This document shows, in pieces, positions 25,451-34,182 of a stretch of DNA of 64,000 bases (within the stretch, counting starts at the first letter, position 1; every line of letters starts with the position of its first letter). The stretch lies in the NCBI RefSeq assembly GCF_011299555.1, contig NZ_CP049857.1:3162001-3226000 (forward strand), given 5' to 3'. This DNA comes from Dysgonomonas sp. HDW5A. GTDB taxonomy: Bacteria; Bacteroidota; Bacteroidia; Bacteroidales; Dysgonomonadaceae. A program made the position numbers and the translations under genes. The notes beneath the pieces were generated by a model. The model worked only from the letters and a program-made list of their open reading frames with translations. It was not told where the DNA came from and ran no database searches.

Positions 25451-26101
25451 ATGGCAAGTGTTGATAGTGGCGGCGGCGAACATAAAAAAGGTCAGCCCCA
25501 GAAAATCAATCTACGTGTAGACTTTACACCGATGGTTGACATGAACATGCTTTTGATTACTTTCTTTATGTTCTGTACAACTTTGAGTAAGCCTCAGACG
25601 ATGGACATTGTAATGCCTACAAAAGATAAAGACCTTACAGAAGAGGATAAAAACCAGGTAAAAGCTTCTAAGGCTATTACTGTGATACTTGGCGAGAATG
25701 ATAAAATTTATTATTATGAAGGTGAGCCTGATTATAAGGATTTTAATACTCTAAAAGCAACAAACTATTCTCCTGAAGGTTTTAGAGCACTTTTGTTGCA
25801 ACGCAACGCAGATGCTGTGGCTAAAATACGAGAACTAAGGATTGATAAAGCAAAGAAGAAAATTACAGAAGATGAATTTAAAGAGCAAACTAGTGAAATA
25901 AAAAATGCGAAAGATGGTCAGGTAGTTGTAATAAAACCAACTAATGGAGCTTCGTATAAAAATTTAGTAGATGTGCTTGATGAAATGCAAATCTGTAGTA
26001 TTGGTAAATATGCTATTGTAGAGATGGCTGATGGAGATAATTTCCTTGTACAGAATTATGAATCCAAAGGCGCATTGTCAGCTCAGACAGGAGGAAAATA
26101 A
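25451..26101 (+). CDS. exbD: ExbD/TolR biopolymer transport protein (second copy)
   Basis: A 216-residue paralogue of the preceding gene. The N-terminal tail is Gly-rich. The Asp-bearing helix is RVDFTPMVDMNMLLITFFMF (about residues 25-44), the best match to the ExbD signature. The periplasmic part has a charged helical insert (about 115-160) before the C-terminal VVVIKPTNGASYKNLVDVLD segment. It lies 32 bases after the first ExbD gene and 23 before tonB. Two different ExbDs beside one ExbB is the usual layout in Bacteroidetes. Confidence 0.92.
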   Translation: MASVDSGGGEHKKGQPQKINLRVDFTPMVDMNMLLITFFMFCTTLSKPQTMDIVMPTKDKDLTEEDKNQVKASKAITVILGENDKIYYYEGEPDYKDFNTLKATNYSPEGFRALLLQRNADAVAKIRELRIDKAKKKITEDEFKEQTSEIKNAKDGQVVVIKPTNGASYKNLVDVLDEMQICSIGKYAIVEMADGDNFLVQNYESKGALSAQTGGK

Positions 26102-26124
26102 ATCACATATTTAATAACATAAAA

Positions 26125-26955
26125 ATGGGAAAAGATATTAATTTGAACTCCTCTGAATGGCGTGATATAGTATTCGAAGGCAAAAATAAAAGTTATGGAG
26201 CGTATGAGTTACGCAAGTCCTCTTCAAAAAGACACGTTGTTGCATTTATTGTAGTATTAGTGTTTGTTGGAGTTGTGGCTGCATTACCTGCATTCCTTGA
26301 TGCTGTGAAAGCTGGTCAACACCAAGCTGGAATAGATGAGGCTTTTGAATTGTCGAATATTGCCAATGTAGAGGAACAGGTTCCGGAAGAAAATATTATA
26401 CGTCAGGAAACCGCACCACCTCCCCCCCCTTTGAAGGCGACTATTCAGTTTACACCTCCTGTAATTACAGAAGACAGTAAAGTGAATGAAGATAAAGAAA
26501 TGAAATCTATCGAGGAGTTAAACGAAACGAAAGTTCAAATCTCTATCGCAACCGTAGAAGGTACAAATGACAAAAACGCTGTAGATATTGCAGAATTGAA
26601 AGAGCATAAAGTGATCGTTGAAGATAAGGAACCAGAAAAACCTTTCGTCAGCGTAGAGCAAATGCCTCAATTCCCTGGTGGAGATTCTGAATTGATGAAA
26701 TTCATCGGAAGTAATCTGAAATACCCAACTATCGCAGCAGAAAATGGAATTGAAGGACGTGTAGTAATTCGTTTCGTTGTCGGAAAAGATGGTAACGTAT
26801 CTGATGTACAAGTAGTGAGATCTCTAGACCCTTCTTGTGATAAAGAAGCGGTAAGAGTTGTAAAAACAATGCCTAAATGGGTTCCAGGTAAACAAAATGG
26901 ACGTAATGTGCCAGTGTATTACACTCTACCTGTATTGTTTAAATTACAAAAATAA
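26125..26955 (+). CDS. tonB: Energy transducer TonB
   Basis: A 276-residue protein. A cytoplasmic N-terminus with WRDIVFEGKNKSYGAYELRK is followed by one membrane helix (about 37-57, HVVAFIVVLVFVGVVAALPAF). The periplasmic linker has a Pro run (TAPPPPPLK) and acidic stretches. The TonB C-terminal domain (about 190-276) has PQFPGGDSELMKFIGSNLKYP, EGRVVIRFVVGKDGNVSDV and NVPVYYTLPVLFKL. It couples the proton-driven ExbB-ExbD motor to outer-membrane TonB-dependent transporters. A hairpin after the gene may lower expression of the genes downstream. Confidence 0.95.
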   Translation: MGKDINLNSSEWRDIVFEGKNKSYGAYELRKSSSKRHVVAFIVVLVFVGVVAALPAFLDAVKAGQHQAGIDEAFELSNIANVEEQVPEENIIRQETAPPPPPLKATIQFTPPVITEDSKVNEDKEMKSIEELNETKVQISIATVEGTNDKNAVDIAELKEHKVIVEDKEPEKPFVSVEQMPQFPGGDSELMKFIGSNLKYPTIAAENGIEGRVVIRFVVGKDGNVSDVQVVRSLDPSCDKEAVRVVKTMPKWVPGKQNGRNVPVYYTLPVLFKLQK

Positions 26956-27004
26956 GATATGTATGTCTTCAAATAAGAAGTTTACATAAAACATAATGTA
27001 AAAG

Positions 27005-27041
27005 AGAGAAGTTGATGATATTTATATAGATTCACTTCTCT
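27005..27041 (+). terminator. Partial intra-operon terminator
   Basis: AGAGAAGT (27005-27012) pairs with ACTTCTCT (27034-27041), followed by a run of T. The 21-base loop makes it weak. It would attenuate transcription between tonB and the small membrane protein gene. Confidence 0.5.
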
Positions 27042-27059
27042 TTTTTAAAATATAAGCAA

Positions 27060-27296
27060 ATGAAAGAAGATAATAAAAAAGGCAGTACTTTTAAGCTAAT
27101 CTGGAATGCCCTGATGTTCTTTATATATCTAGCTATAGCTTATTTAATTATATTTACTCCAATGCTCTTACCTTATAATTATAGAGCAAACGATCCGGGA
27201 ACTGATGATTTTGTAATTCCCCGTATTATTTTAGGTGCTGGAGTTACCATTTATGCTTTTTTCAGAGGGTACAGGGTGTTAAAAGACAAAAAATGA
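27060..27296 (+). CDS. Small two-helix membrane protein of the TonB operon
   Basis: A 78-residue protein with two hydrophobic segments, about residues 13-36 (LIWNALMFFIYLAIAYLIIF) and 50-68 (IILGAGVTIYAFFRGYRV). A short loop containing YNYRANDPGTDD separates them. I do not recognise a named family. Its position between tonB and the PstS-like lipoprotein, 18 bases after the partial terminator and 37 bases before the next gene, makes it part of the operon. A role as an accessory subunit of the motor is possible but not shown. Confidence 0.75.
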   Translation: MKEDNKKGSTFKLIWNALMFFIYLAIAYLIIFTPMLLPYNYRANDPGTDDFVIPRIILGAGVTIYAFFRGYRVLKDKK

Positions 27297-27333
27297 TTTA
27301 CTTAGCGAAGTTTTTATTTAATTATCAAAATTT

Positions 27334-28281
27334 ATGAGAAAAGTTGGTTTATTTTGTGTGTTGTTATTGATGATAATTTTCTCAGCGTGCAACAACGGAC
27401 AAATCAAAGTTACACGAACTGATACTCTTACCAGTGGCGTAGCAGAAATAGCCGTAGATGATTGCTTTGCTCCGATAATTCAAGAACAAATTGATGTATT
27501 TGAGGCTTTAAATGACGAAGCGTCAATCATTCCTATTTTTGCAAGTGAAGTAGATGTTATAAATTTACTTTTAAAAGATAGCGTCAGACTAGTTATCGCT
27601 GCACGTGATCTTACTGATGCGGAAAAACAAGGTTTGCTGAATAAGAAATTGCAACCTCGTTCACAAAAAATAGCAATAGATGGTATTGCATTAATAATTA
27701 ATCAAGAAAATACGGATTCACTTATTAGTGTATCTGCACTGAAAAAGATTATGACAGGCGAGATTGATTCTTGGAAATTGATCAATCCGCATTCTAAATA
27801 TGATAAAATATCGGTTGTATTTGATAATCCAAACTCAAGTACAGTTCGTTTTATCAAAGATTCGATTAATAGAGGAGAGCCTCTAGCCGAAACACTGAAA
27901 GCTATGGATAATAATAGAGCAGTGCTCGATTATGTTGCTAAGACTCCTAATGCGATGGGTGTGATAGGTGTAAACTGGATTAATAATCCGGGAGATACGA
28001 CAAACTTGAGTTTTACAAATAAAATTAGAGTAATGTCTGTCAGTAAAAGTGATGAACCTACTATTCAAAATAGTTTTCAACCATTTGCTGCATATTTGGC
28101 GTTAGGAGAATATCCTTTGAGACGGGATGTATATATTATACTATCAGACTTAAGAGGTACGTTACCTGCCGGATTTACAAACTTCGTAGCGGATGACAGA
28201 GGTCAGAGAATAATTTTGAAAGCTGGATTAGTACCAGCAACAAGGCCTATGAGGCTGATTTCGGTACAAGAACATTTCTAA
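27334..28281 (+). CDS. PstS-like phosphate-type solute-binding lipoprotein
   Basis: A 315-residue lipoprotein with lipobox IIFSAC (Cys near residue 19). The mature part resembles PstS-type periplasmic binding proteins: EIAVDDCFAPIIQEQIDVF at the start, the Ser/Thr-containing FDNPNSSTVRFIKD anion-binding-like loop, and YPLRRDVYIILSD near the C-terminus. No PstCAB or PhoU gene is in the window. Its place in the exbB-tonB operon instead suggests it works with the TonB machinery or the following TPR protein. The ligand is unknown. Confidence 0.82.
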   Translation: MRKVGLFCVLLLMIIFSACNNGQIKVTRTDTLTSGVAEIAVDDCFAPIIQEQIDVFEALNDEASIIPIFASEVDVINLLLKDSVRLVIAARDLTDAEKQGLLNKKLQPRSQKIAIDGIALIINQENTDSLISVSALKKIMTGEIDSWKLINPHSKYDKISVVFDNPNSSTVRFIKDSINRGEPLAETLKAMDNNRAVLDYVAKTPNAMGVIGVNWINNPGDTTNLSFTNKIRVMSVSKSDEPTIQNSFQPFAAYLALGEYPLRRDVYIILSDLRGTLPAGFTNFVADDRGQRIILKAGLVPATRPMRLISVQEHF

Positions 28282-28359
28282 TTGAACAAAAGCTCTACTT
28301 CAAGATAGAGTTTCTATGCAATCGGTGAAAGTAAATAAACTATATTATAAGATTTAAAG

Positions 28360-29991
28360 ATGAAAAAAAAGTATTTATTAGGAGCTTTCCTGGGTTTATT
28401 ACTTAGTTCTCCAATTTTTGCACAAAGCAATATTGGTGCAGACTATTTGAATACCGGAGAGCTAAAAGTGGCTAAAGAAATTTTTGAAAAGCAAATAAGT
28501 CAATCTCCGGCTGAAGCTTATTATTACTTAGGTGAAGTAGCTTATCGTGAGGGAAATATGGCAGAGGCTAAAGCTAATTATGAAAAAGGATTGGCTGCAT
28601 CACCTGATTTTGTACTTAATAATGTTGGCTTAGGTAAACTTTTGTTGAAAACTAATCCAAAAGAAGCAGAAGATCAATTTTCTATAGCACTGAAGCAAGA
28701 TAAGAAAAATGTAGCTGTACTTGTTGCCATAGCTCGTGCTTACTTCGATAATAATATGAAAGAGAAAGGTGATGCGAAGTTAGCTGACGCAAGAAAAGCT
28801 GATAAAAAAGCACCTGCTATTTATATCTTGGAAGGAGATTTAAAGGCTAAAACAAATGTTGGAGAAGCTGCAGGAAGCTATGCGCAAGCATATACTTTCG
28901 ACCCTGCTTCTGCTGTTGCTTACATTAAAACGGCTCAGGTTTATGAAAATGTAAACCCAACACTAGCAGTTGAAATGTTACAAAAAGCTATTGAGATCAA
29001 TCCAAACTATACATTAGCTTATAAATACTTAGGAAGTATATATTCGCACGGTGGACAATATGAACAAGCTATTGATGCATTCCAAAAATATTTTGCACAA
29101 GGATCTTATGATGTAAATGATTTGACCCGTTATGCTGCTGCCTTGTATTTTACAAAAAAATATGAAGAGGCTAAAAAACTAATCAATGAAGGTATATCTA
29201 AAGAACCAAACAACTTCGTATTGAACCGTCTTTTGATGTATAGCTACCTTCAGTCTAAAGATTATGTGGATGGATTGGCTGCAGCTGAGAAATTCTTCTC
29301 TTTAGATAAAGGTGATAGCGAGTACATTGTACAAGATTTTATGACTTACGGTGAATTGTTAAGCAAAAATAATCAGTTAGATAAAGCTTTATTGCAATAC
29401 GATGCAGCTATTAAATTAGATCCATCGAAATCAGCTGTTTATAAAGATATAGCTATTGCTTGTGCAGATGCAGGTCAATATGCAGATGCTGCTAAATATT
29501 ACCAAGAGTATGTTGACAAAGCAGATGCTGCTGTATTAGAAGCTACAGACTTCTTTACATTAGGTCGTTATTCTTATATGTATGGTAGTGCTGCTCTAAA
29601 AGATGCAGATCCAGCTATTTCAGCTGCGGGTAAAGAATCTTTGCTTAGAGCAGATAAAGCTTTTGCTACAGTAACAGAAAGAATCGCTGATAGTTATTTG
29701 GGATATTTCTGGAGAGCACGAACAAATGCTTTGCTAGATCCTGAAACAACTCAAGGATTGGCTAAACCATATTACGAACAAGTCGTAAATATAATAGTAG
29801 GAAAAGCTGATGGAAGCAATCCAAGTGAATTGTTGGAAGCTTACCAGTACTTGAGCTATTATTATTATTTATTGTATGATAAATCTAAGAGTGCATCTGA
29901 TAAAGAACAAGTGAAGCTATACAGTGAAAAAATGTTGGAGTTAGATCCTGCAAATACAGTTGCTCCTCAATTGTTAGAAGCTATCAAATAA
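28360..29991 (+). CDS. Exported tetratricopeptide-repeat protein
   Basis: A 543-residue protein with a signal peptide (YLLGAFLGLLLSSPIFAQS, cleaved after about residue 21). About ten to eleven TPR-like helical hairpins follow, for example SPAEAYYYLGEVAYREGNMA, NPNYTLAYKYLGSIYSHGGQ and DPSKSAVYKDIAIACADAGQ. It would sit in the periplasm as a protein-binding scaffold. It is the last gene of the ExbB-ExbD-TonB operon, before a strong terminator. Its partner is not identifiable; the PstS-like lipoprotein and TonB are the obvious candidates. Confidence 0.88.
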   Translation: MKKKYLLGAFLGLLLSSPIFAQSNIGADYLNTGELKVAKEIFEKQISQSPAEAYYYLGEVAYREGNMAEAKANYEKGLAASPDFVLNNVGLGKLLLKTNPKEAEDQFSIALKQDKKNVAVLVAIARAYFDNNMKEKGDAKLADARKADKKAPAIYILEGDLKAKTNVGEAAGSYAQAYTFDPASAVAYIKTAQVYENVNPTLAVEMLQKAIEINPNYTLAYKYLGSIYSHGGQYEQAIDAFQKYFAQGSYDVNDLTRYAAALYFTKKYEEAKKLINEGISKEPNNFVLNRLLMYSYLQSKDYVDGLAAAEKFFSLDKGDSEYIVQDFMTYGELLSKNNQLDKALLQYDAAIKLDPSKSAVYKDIAIACADAGQYADAAKYYQEYVDKADAAVLEATDFFTLGRYSYMYGSAALKDADPAISAAGKESLLRADKAFATVTERIADSYLGYFWRARTNALLDPETTQGLAKPYYEQVVNIIVGKADGSNPSELLEAYQYLSYYYYLLYDKSKSASDKEQVKLYSEKMLELDPANTVAPQLLEAIK

Positions 29992-30012
29992 GATTTATTT
30001 ATCTTAATATAT

Positions 30013-30046
30013 AAAAGATTGATACATAATTTTGTATCAATCTTTT
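30013..30046 (+). terminator. Strong terminator of the TonB operon
   Basis: AAAAGATTGATACA (30013-30026) and its exact complement (30033-30046) form a 14 bp stem with a 6-base loop, followed by T. Confidence 0.92.
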
Positions 30047-30065
30047 TTGTTTCAAGAAATAAACA

Positions 30066-30073
30066 TATCTTTG
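30066..30073 (+). promoter_or_regulatory. metK promoter -7 element
   Basis: TATCTTTG, with TTTG at 30046-30049 lying 16 bases upstream. Transcription would begin near 30080, immediately before the riboswitch-like element. Confidence 0.6.
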
Positions 30074-30083
30074 TATCAGTTTA

Positions 30084-30130
30084 CGGTGGATAGATTTGTA
30101 CGATTGCAACCACAAGAAAAAATGCTAAAA
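30084..30130 (+). ncRNA. Candidate SAM-II-type riboswitch (S-adenosylmethionine sensing) in the metK leader
   Basis: Just after the promoter the RNA reads GUGG (30086-30089), GAUUU (30093-30097), CGAUUGCA (30101-30108), CCAC (30110-30113), then an A-rich linker and AAUGCUAAAA (30121-30130). GUGG and CCAC form a short P1 stem. The UGC of AAUGCUAAAA can pair with the GCA of AUUGCA to make the pseudoknot. The order of conserved blocks (GAUUU, AUUGCA, GCUAAA) is as I remember for SAM-II, and the location upstream of the SAM synthetase gene fits. The aptamer is about 78 bases from the start codon, farther than usual. The assignment is from memory of the consensus, not from a covariance search. Confidence 0.65.
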
Positions 30131-30207
30131 TAAATTATTCTTCATTTTTTTCTGCAACACTACATTTTGCTCCTCTTTTATTTTAATCAAAATAAAACTT
30201 AAGAGAT

Positions 30208-31476
30208 ATGAGTTATTTATTTACATCGGAGTCCGTTTCTGAAGGACATCCAGATAAAGTAGCAGACCAAATTTCGGATGCATTATTAGATGAGTTTTTG
30301 GCTTACGACCCCAATTCGAAGGTGGCGTGTGAAACTTTGGTAACAACCGGTCAGGTAGTACTAGCCGGAGAAGTAAAATCCAAAGCATACGTAGATGTGC
30401 CGGAAATTGCACGTCATGTAATCGAGCGTATTGGTTATACCAAAAGTGAATATCAATTTGAAGCCAAATCATGTGGTGTGCTTTCTGCAATACATGAGCA
30501 ATCAGATGATATCAACAGAGGAGTTGATAAAAAAGCTGACCCAATGGATCAAGGTGCAGGTGATCAAGGTATGATGTTTGGTTATGCAACTAATGAAACA
30601 GATAACTATATGCCGCTGGCTTTAGATTTATCTCATGCACTATTACTTGAATTAGCTGCGATCCGCAAAAATGAATTGGCTTTGATGCCATACCTTCGTC
30701 CGGATGCAAAATCACAGGTTACCATTGAATATGACGATAACGGAACACCTTTGCGTATAGATACTATTGTTATCTCTACTCAGCACGATGATTTTGGCAG
30801 TGATCAGGAAATGCAGGATTTGATTCGTAAGGATGTGATCAACATATTAATTCCCCGAGTTAAAGAAAAATATAAATTCCGTGAAGATATAATCAGTCTT
30901 TTTGATGAAAATATTACCTATCACGTAAATCCTACAGGTAAATTTGTAATTGGAGGCCCTCATGGCGATACCGGATTAACAGGTCGTAAGATTATTGTTG
31001 ATACCTACGGAGGTAAAGGTGCTCACGGAGGAGGGGCATTTTCAGGAAAAGATCCATCGAAAGTAGACCGTTCGGCTGCTTATGCTAGTCGCCACATCGC
31101 TAAAAACTTGGTCGCAGCAGGTGTTGCTTCAGAAGTATTGGTTCAGGTGTCTTATGCTATTGGAGTAGCTAAGCCTATGAATATATATGTAAATACTTAT
31201 GGAAAAGCCAATGTTAAGCTTTCGGATGGTGAAATAGCTAAGATTGTAGATCAATTGTTTGATATGAGGCCTAAAGCTATAGAAGATCGTTTGAAGCTTA
31301 GAAATCCTATCTATTCTGAAACTGCTGCATATGGTCATATGGGACGTGAACCTCAAGTGGTAACTAAAACGTTCAAATCAAGATATAATCCTGAGCCAAT
31401 GGAAAAAGAAGTTGAATTATTTACCTGGGAAAAACTTGATTCAGTAGATCTTATTAAAAAGGCTTTTAAACTGTAA
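30208..31476 (+). CDS. metK: S-adenosylmethionine synthetase
   Basis: A 422-residue cytoplasmic enzyme that makes SAM from methionine and ATP. The N-terminal [20 protein letters not shown] carries the ATP-binding His. [13 protein letters not shown] is the methionine-loop signature, and [14 protein letters not shown] with [19 protein letters not shown] binds phosphates and metals. The protein is slightly longer than E. coli MetK (384 residues), normal for Bacteroidetes. The start codon follows a leader of about 130 bases containing a SAM-II-like element, suggesting feedback by SAM. It is a single gene, closed by a hairpin. Confidence 0.97.
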   Translation: MSYLFTSESVSEGHPDKVADQISDALLDEFLAYDPNSKVACETLVTTGQVVLAGEVKSKAYVDVPEIARHVIERIGYTKSEYQFEAKSCGVLSAIHEQSDDINRGVDKKADPMDQGAGDQGMMFGYATNETDNYMPLALDLSHALLLELAAIRKNELALMPYLRPDAKSQVTIEYDDNGTPLRIDTIVISTQHDDFGSDQEMQDLIRKDVINILIPRVKEKYKFREDIISLFDENITYHVNPTGKFVIGGPHGDTGLTGRKIIVDTYGGKGAHGGGAFSGKDPSKVDRSAAYASRHIAKNLVAAGVASEVLVQVSYAIGVAKPMNIYVNTYGKANVKLSDGEIAKIVDQLFDMRPKAIEDRLKLRNPIYSETAAYGHMGREPQVVTKTFKSRYNPEPMEKEVELFTWEKLDSVDLIKKAFKL

Positions 31477-31543
31477 TATCTACAGCGAAATAAGATGATC
31501 GAAGCCTTTAGGCAACTTTAGGTCTTAATAATAGTAAAAATGT

Positions 31544-31579
31544 AATGCATCCTTGATGATTTTATCTCAAGGATGCATT
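31544..31579 (+). terminator. metK terminator-like hairpin
   Basis: AATGCATCCTTGA (31544-31556) and its exact complement (31567-31579) form a 13 bp stem with a 10-base loop. No long T run follows, so termination may be partial. Confidence 0.6.
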
Positions 31580-31587
31580 GTTATAAC

Positions 31588-31595
31588 TATCTTTG
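31588..31595 (+). promoter_or_regulatory. Candidate -7 element for DUF4271-hemD
   Basis: TATCTTTG lies 15 bases before the TTG start codon. It starts just past the metK hairpin, which occupies the place of a -33 element. Confidence 0.45.
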
Positions 31596-31610
31596 TGGCG
31601 AATTTAAAAT

Positions 31611-32504
31611 TTGATACGATTGGATCCTGAGTTAGCAACATATTATGTGATAGATAGCTTAAAGATTGTAGAAGCCAAAAAGGATTCTGCAATCCATCAG
31701 TCGCTATTCGGATTCGAAAAAGATACGAGTCTTTTTTTCTCAAAGACTCATGTAGAGGCTCGTCAGAAATTGACAACAGAGCGCCTTCAATTAAACAATG
31801 GCCATGCAGGTGTAAGCAAGGTATTTACTTTAGAACAAGATGATGGAGTACTAGCTCTTTTGGTGCTTTGCTTTCTTTTATTTACACGTATATTTAAAGG
31901 TGGCTTTACTTTTTTTAAAGAAAATAGCCGATTGTTATTCTCTACGCGTGAAAATCTGAATTTATTTAGTGAAACTACAGTGACTGAGTTCTGGTTTAAT
32001 TTCATTCTTATTTTTCAGACAATATTACTTTCATCTATTATTCTATTTGATACTTTTTTGGAATCGGATGAGTATAAACTGCCACAGCACAGCTTTTATA
32101 CTATTGTTCTGTTTATGTTAACTATATTTGCATTTCTTCTTTTTAAGTATCTATTATATAAAATATTAGGCTATCTATTCAATTCTCAGGACCAAGTCAA
32201 AATCTGGCTGAGAAGTTGTACGATAGTTTTGTCGATGATTGGTATTATTGCTTTTGTGCCTACCTTGATGATGGTATATTCGCAGAGTTTCCATAATTAT
32301 TTGCTGATATTTTTTCTTATACTGTTCATTATATCACAGTTGATACTTTTTTATCGCATTATTACTTTTTTTTTACGAGAGGATGTTAATTTTTTCTTTT
32401 TGATTGCCTACCTTTGTGGCGTGGAAATTATACCTTATATTATTTTGTATCAGGTATTGGTTTATTTGTATAAAGTTGATCTAATTGGTTTATTATGGCT
32501 TTGA
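31611..32504 (+). CDS. DUF4271 membrane protein
   Basis: A 297-residue protein. About 80 soluble residues precede roughly six to seven membrane helices in the C-terminal 210 residues (for example FGVLALLVLCFLLFTRIF-like VLALLVLCFLLFTRIF, and FYTIVLFMLTIFAFLLF). The pattern and the overlap with hemD fit DUF4271, which commonly precedes uroporphyrinogen-III synthase in Bacteroidales. A stop lies in frame at 31605 and no ATG is available near the N-terminus, so translation must start at TTG 31611 or TTG 31620. Its last 10 bases overlap hemD. The function is unknown. Confidence 0.75.
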   Translation: MIRLDPELATYYVIDSLKIVEAKKDSAIHQSLFGFEKDTSLFFSKTHVEARQKLTTERLQLNNGHAGVSKVFTLEQDDGVLALLVLCFLLFTRIFKGGFTFFKENSRLLFSTRENLNLFSETTVTEFWFNFILIFQTILLSSIILFDTFLESDEYKLPQHSFYTIVLFMLTIFAFLLFKYLLYKILGYLFNSQDQVKIWLRSCTIVLSMIGIIAFVPTLMMVYSQSFHNYLLIFFLILFIISQLILFYRIITFFLREDVNFFFLIAYLCGVEIIPYIILYQVLVYLYKVDLIGLLWL

Positions 32505-33253
32505 AAGTAAAAAGAGTGCTGATCTCTCAACCGAAACCAGCAACAGAAAAGTCGCCTTATTTCGATATTGCAGAGAAATATAATCTTACAATCGATTTTA
32601 GGCCTTTCATAAAAGTTGAAGGTCTTGATGCTAAAGAGTTCAGGCAGCAGCGTATTAATATTCAGGATTATACAGCAGTAGTCTTTACTGCTAAAGTGGC
32701 TATTGATCATTTCTTTTCGTTATGTGAAGAGTTGAGAATAACAATGCCCGAAACAATGAAATACTTTTGTATTTCGGAGGCTGTAGCTCTTTATTTACAG
32801 AAATATATTGTATATCGTAAACGCAAAATATTTTTCAGTACTACAGGTAAAATGGACGGTTTGGCTCCTTCGTTAGTAAAACACAACAAGGACAAGTTCA
32901 TAGTACCCGTATCGGATATGCATAACGACGAAATGACTAATGTCTTAGATGATAAAAAAATAGCTTATACCAAAGCTGTTATGTATCGTACAGTTAGTAC
33001 CGAATTTACTCCTGACGAAATTAAGCAATATGACATGCTTGTGTTCTTTAGTCCGCTAGGAGTATTGTCTTTATTTAAAAACTATCCGGAGTTTGTACAA
33101 GGTGATATTGCTATCGGTAGTTTTGGTGCCACTACAGCGAAAGGTGTACGCGATGCGAATTTAAGACTTGATTGTGAAGCTCCCTTACCCGGTGTTACTT
33201 CTATGACAGCTGCTTTAGAGGCATTTATAAAAGAGAACCATAAGAAAAAATAA
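32495..33253 (+). CDS. hemD: Uroporphyrinogen-III synthase
   Basis: A 252-residue cytoplasmic enzyme that cyclises hydroxymethylbilane with inversion of ring D to give uroporphyrinogen III, the branch-point tetrapyrrole. HemD is poorly conserved. The recognisable parts are the opening VKRVLISQPKP, VVFTAKVAIDHFF (the FTS-like loop after the first strand), AVMYRTVST in the middle, FFSPLGVLSLF, and the C-terminal GSFGATTAKGVRDANLR. It overlaps the DUF4271 gene and is followed by a terminator-like hairpin. No other haem genes are in the window. Confidence 0.85.
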   Translation: MALKVKRVLISQPKPATEKSPYFDIAEKYNLTIDFRPFIKVEGLDAKEFRQQRINIQDYTAVVFTAKVAIDHFFSLCEELRITMPETMKYFCISEAVALYLQKYIVYRKRKIFFSTTGKMDGLAPSLVKHNKDKFIVPVSDMHNDEMTNVLDDKKIAYTKAVMYRTVSTEFTPDEIKQYDMLVFFSPLGVLSLFKNYPEFVQGDIAIGSFGATTAKGVRDANLRLDCEAPLPGVTSMTAALEAFIKENHKKK

Positions 33254-33256
33254 AAA

Positions 33257-33277
33257 TTTCAGTCTTTTTTATTGCTA
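33257..33277 (-). repeat. Weak copy of the dispersed dyad repeat
   Basis: The minus strand reads AGCAATAAAAAAGACTGAAA. The A-rich arm AGCAATAAAAA is identical to the copy at 53579 but the dyad is degraded. Confidence 0.3.
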
Positions 33278-33349
33278 GGATCGGTATAGCATTCAAACAA
33301 TAGTTGTGATGCTACGACTTTGCGAAAAATAGATTAATATAAAGAGAAG

Positions 33350-33380
33350 AGCTTGATTTTTTAGTATAAAAGATCAAGCT
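33350..33380 (+). terminator. Terminator of DUF4271-hemD
   Basis: AGCTTGAT (33350-33357) pairs with ATCAAGCT (33373-33380), followed by a run of T. The loop is 15 bases long. Confidence 0.7.
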
Positions 33381-33410
33381 TTTTTAATAATAGCGATTTA
33401 TTAATAGAGA

Positions 33411-34106
33411 ATGAGTGATGAATTTATAGATAAAGAATTGGGGCGAATCTCGATAGTTCGAAATGTTCGTGCAAAAAGTGTCATTGCCCGTCGTAAATCG
33501 GATTTTATCCAGCTTACCGTACCTGCCAGATTTTCAATGAAGCAAATATTGGAAGTCTTTGATAAGATGAAGCCACGTCTTGAATCTTTACCTCAGAAAC
33601 CCGTTATAACCTTTTTCCCGCAATCTACTTTTAAAACTTTCAGCTTTTCTTTAAATCTTGAACTTCGAAAAGTACAAAACTATTACATGAGTCTTAAGGA
33701 TGGAATATTACATATAGCATGTCCCGAAGGTATTGATTTTAATGATAGCCAAGTACAGGATACAATCAAGAATTATGTGGAAAAGGCTATGAGATACGAA
33801 GCCAATCGGTTGTTTCCTAATAAATTAGCAGCTTTGGCAAAGCAATATAACTTTACATATACTGACCTTAAAATAAACAAGAGCAGGTCACGATGGGGGA
33901 GTTGTTCTTCCAAAAAATCAATTAATCTCTCTTATTTCTGTAATCTCTTACCCGAATATCTTATTGATTTTGTTATACTTCACGAGCTTTGTCACACCAT
34001 CGAAATGAATCATGGTGAGAGGTTCTGGAAACTATTGGATAGTGTAACAGATGGAAAAGCCAGACAACTAACTCTTGAGTTGAATAAATCGCATGTACAT
34101 TGGTAA
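33411..34106 (+). CDS. YgjP-type (DUF45, M48-like) zinc metallopeptidase
   Basis: A 231-residue cytoplasmic protein. The N-terminal half is a beta-rich DUF45 region. The WGSCSSKKSINLSYFCNLLP segment and the HELCH zinc site at residues 191-195, followed by His 201 (NHGERFW), are the YgjP/SprT-like signatures. Known: the family resembles WLM and SprT proteases, but its substrate is not well defined. It is apparently monocistronic and converges with cdd. Confidence 0.88.
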   Translation: MSDEFIDKELGRISIVRNVRAKSVIARRKSDFIQLTVPARFSMKQILEVFDKMKPRLESLPQKPVITFFPQSTFKTFSFSLNLELRKVQNYYMSLKDGILHIACPEGIDFNDSQVQDTIKNYVEKAMRYEANRLFPNKLAALAKQYNFTYTDLKINKSRSRWGSCSSKKSINLSYFCNLLPEYLIDFVILHELCHTIEMNHGERFWKLLDSVTDGKARQLTLELNKSHVHW

Positions 34107-34182
34107 AACTGTAAACCTTTTAGGGAAACAGTGTTAGTGATCATGAAAAAGACTTATAAATTAATATTTTTACATCCTACTT

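Noticed and set aside
27334-28281. Calling the PstS-like lipoprotein a phosphate importer component
   Set aside because: There are no pstC, pstA, pstB or phoU genes nearby and the operon is that of the TonB motor.
30123-30134. A possible four-codon leader peptide (ATG CTA AAA TAA) before metK
   Set aside because: The bases coincide with the AAUGCUAAAA block expected of the SAM-II-type element, so the apparent micro-ORF is explained by RNA structure.
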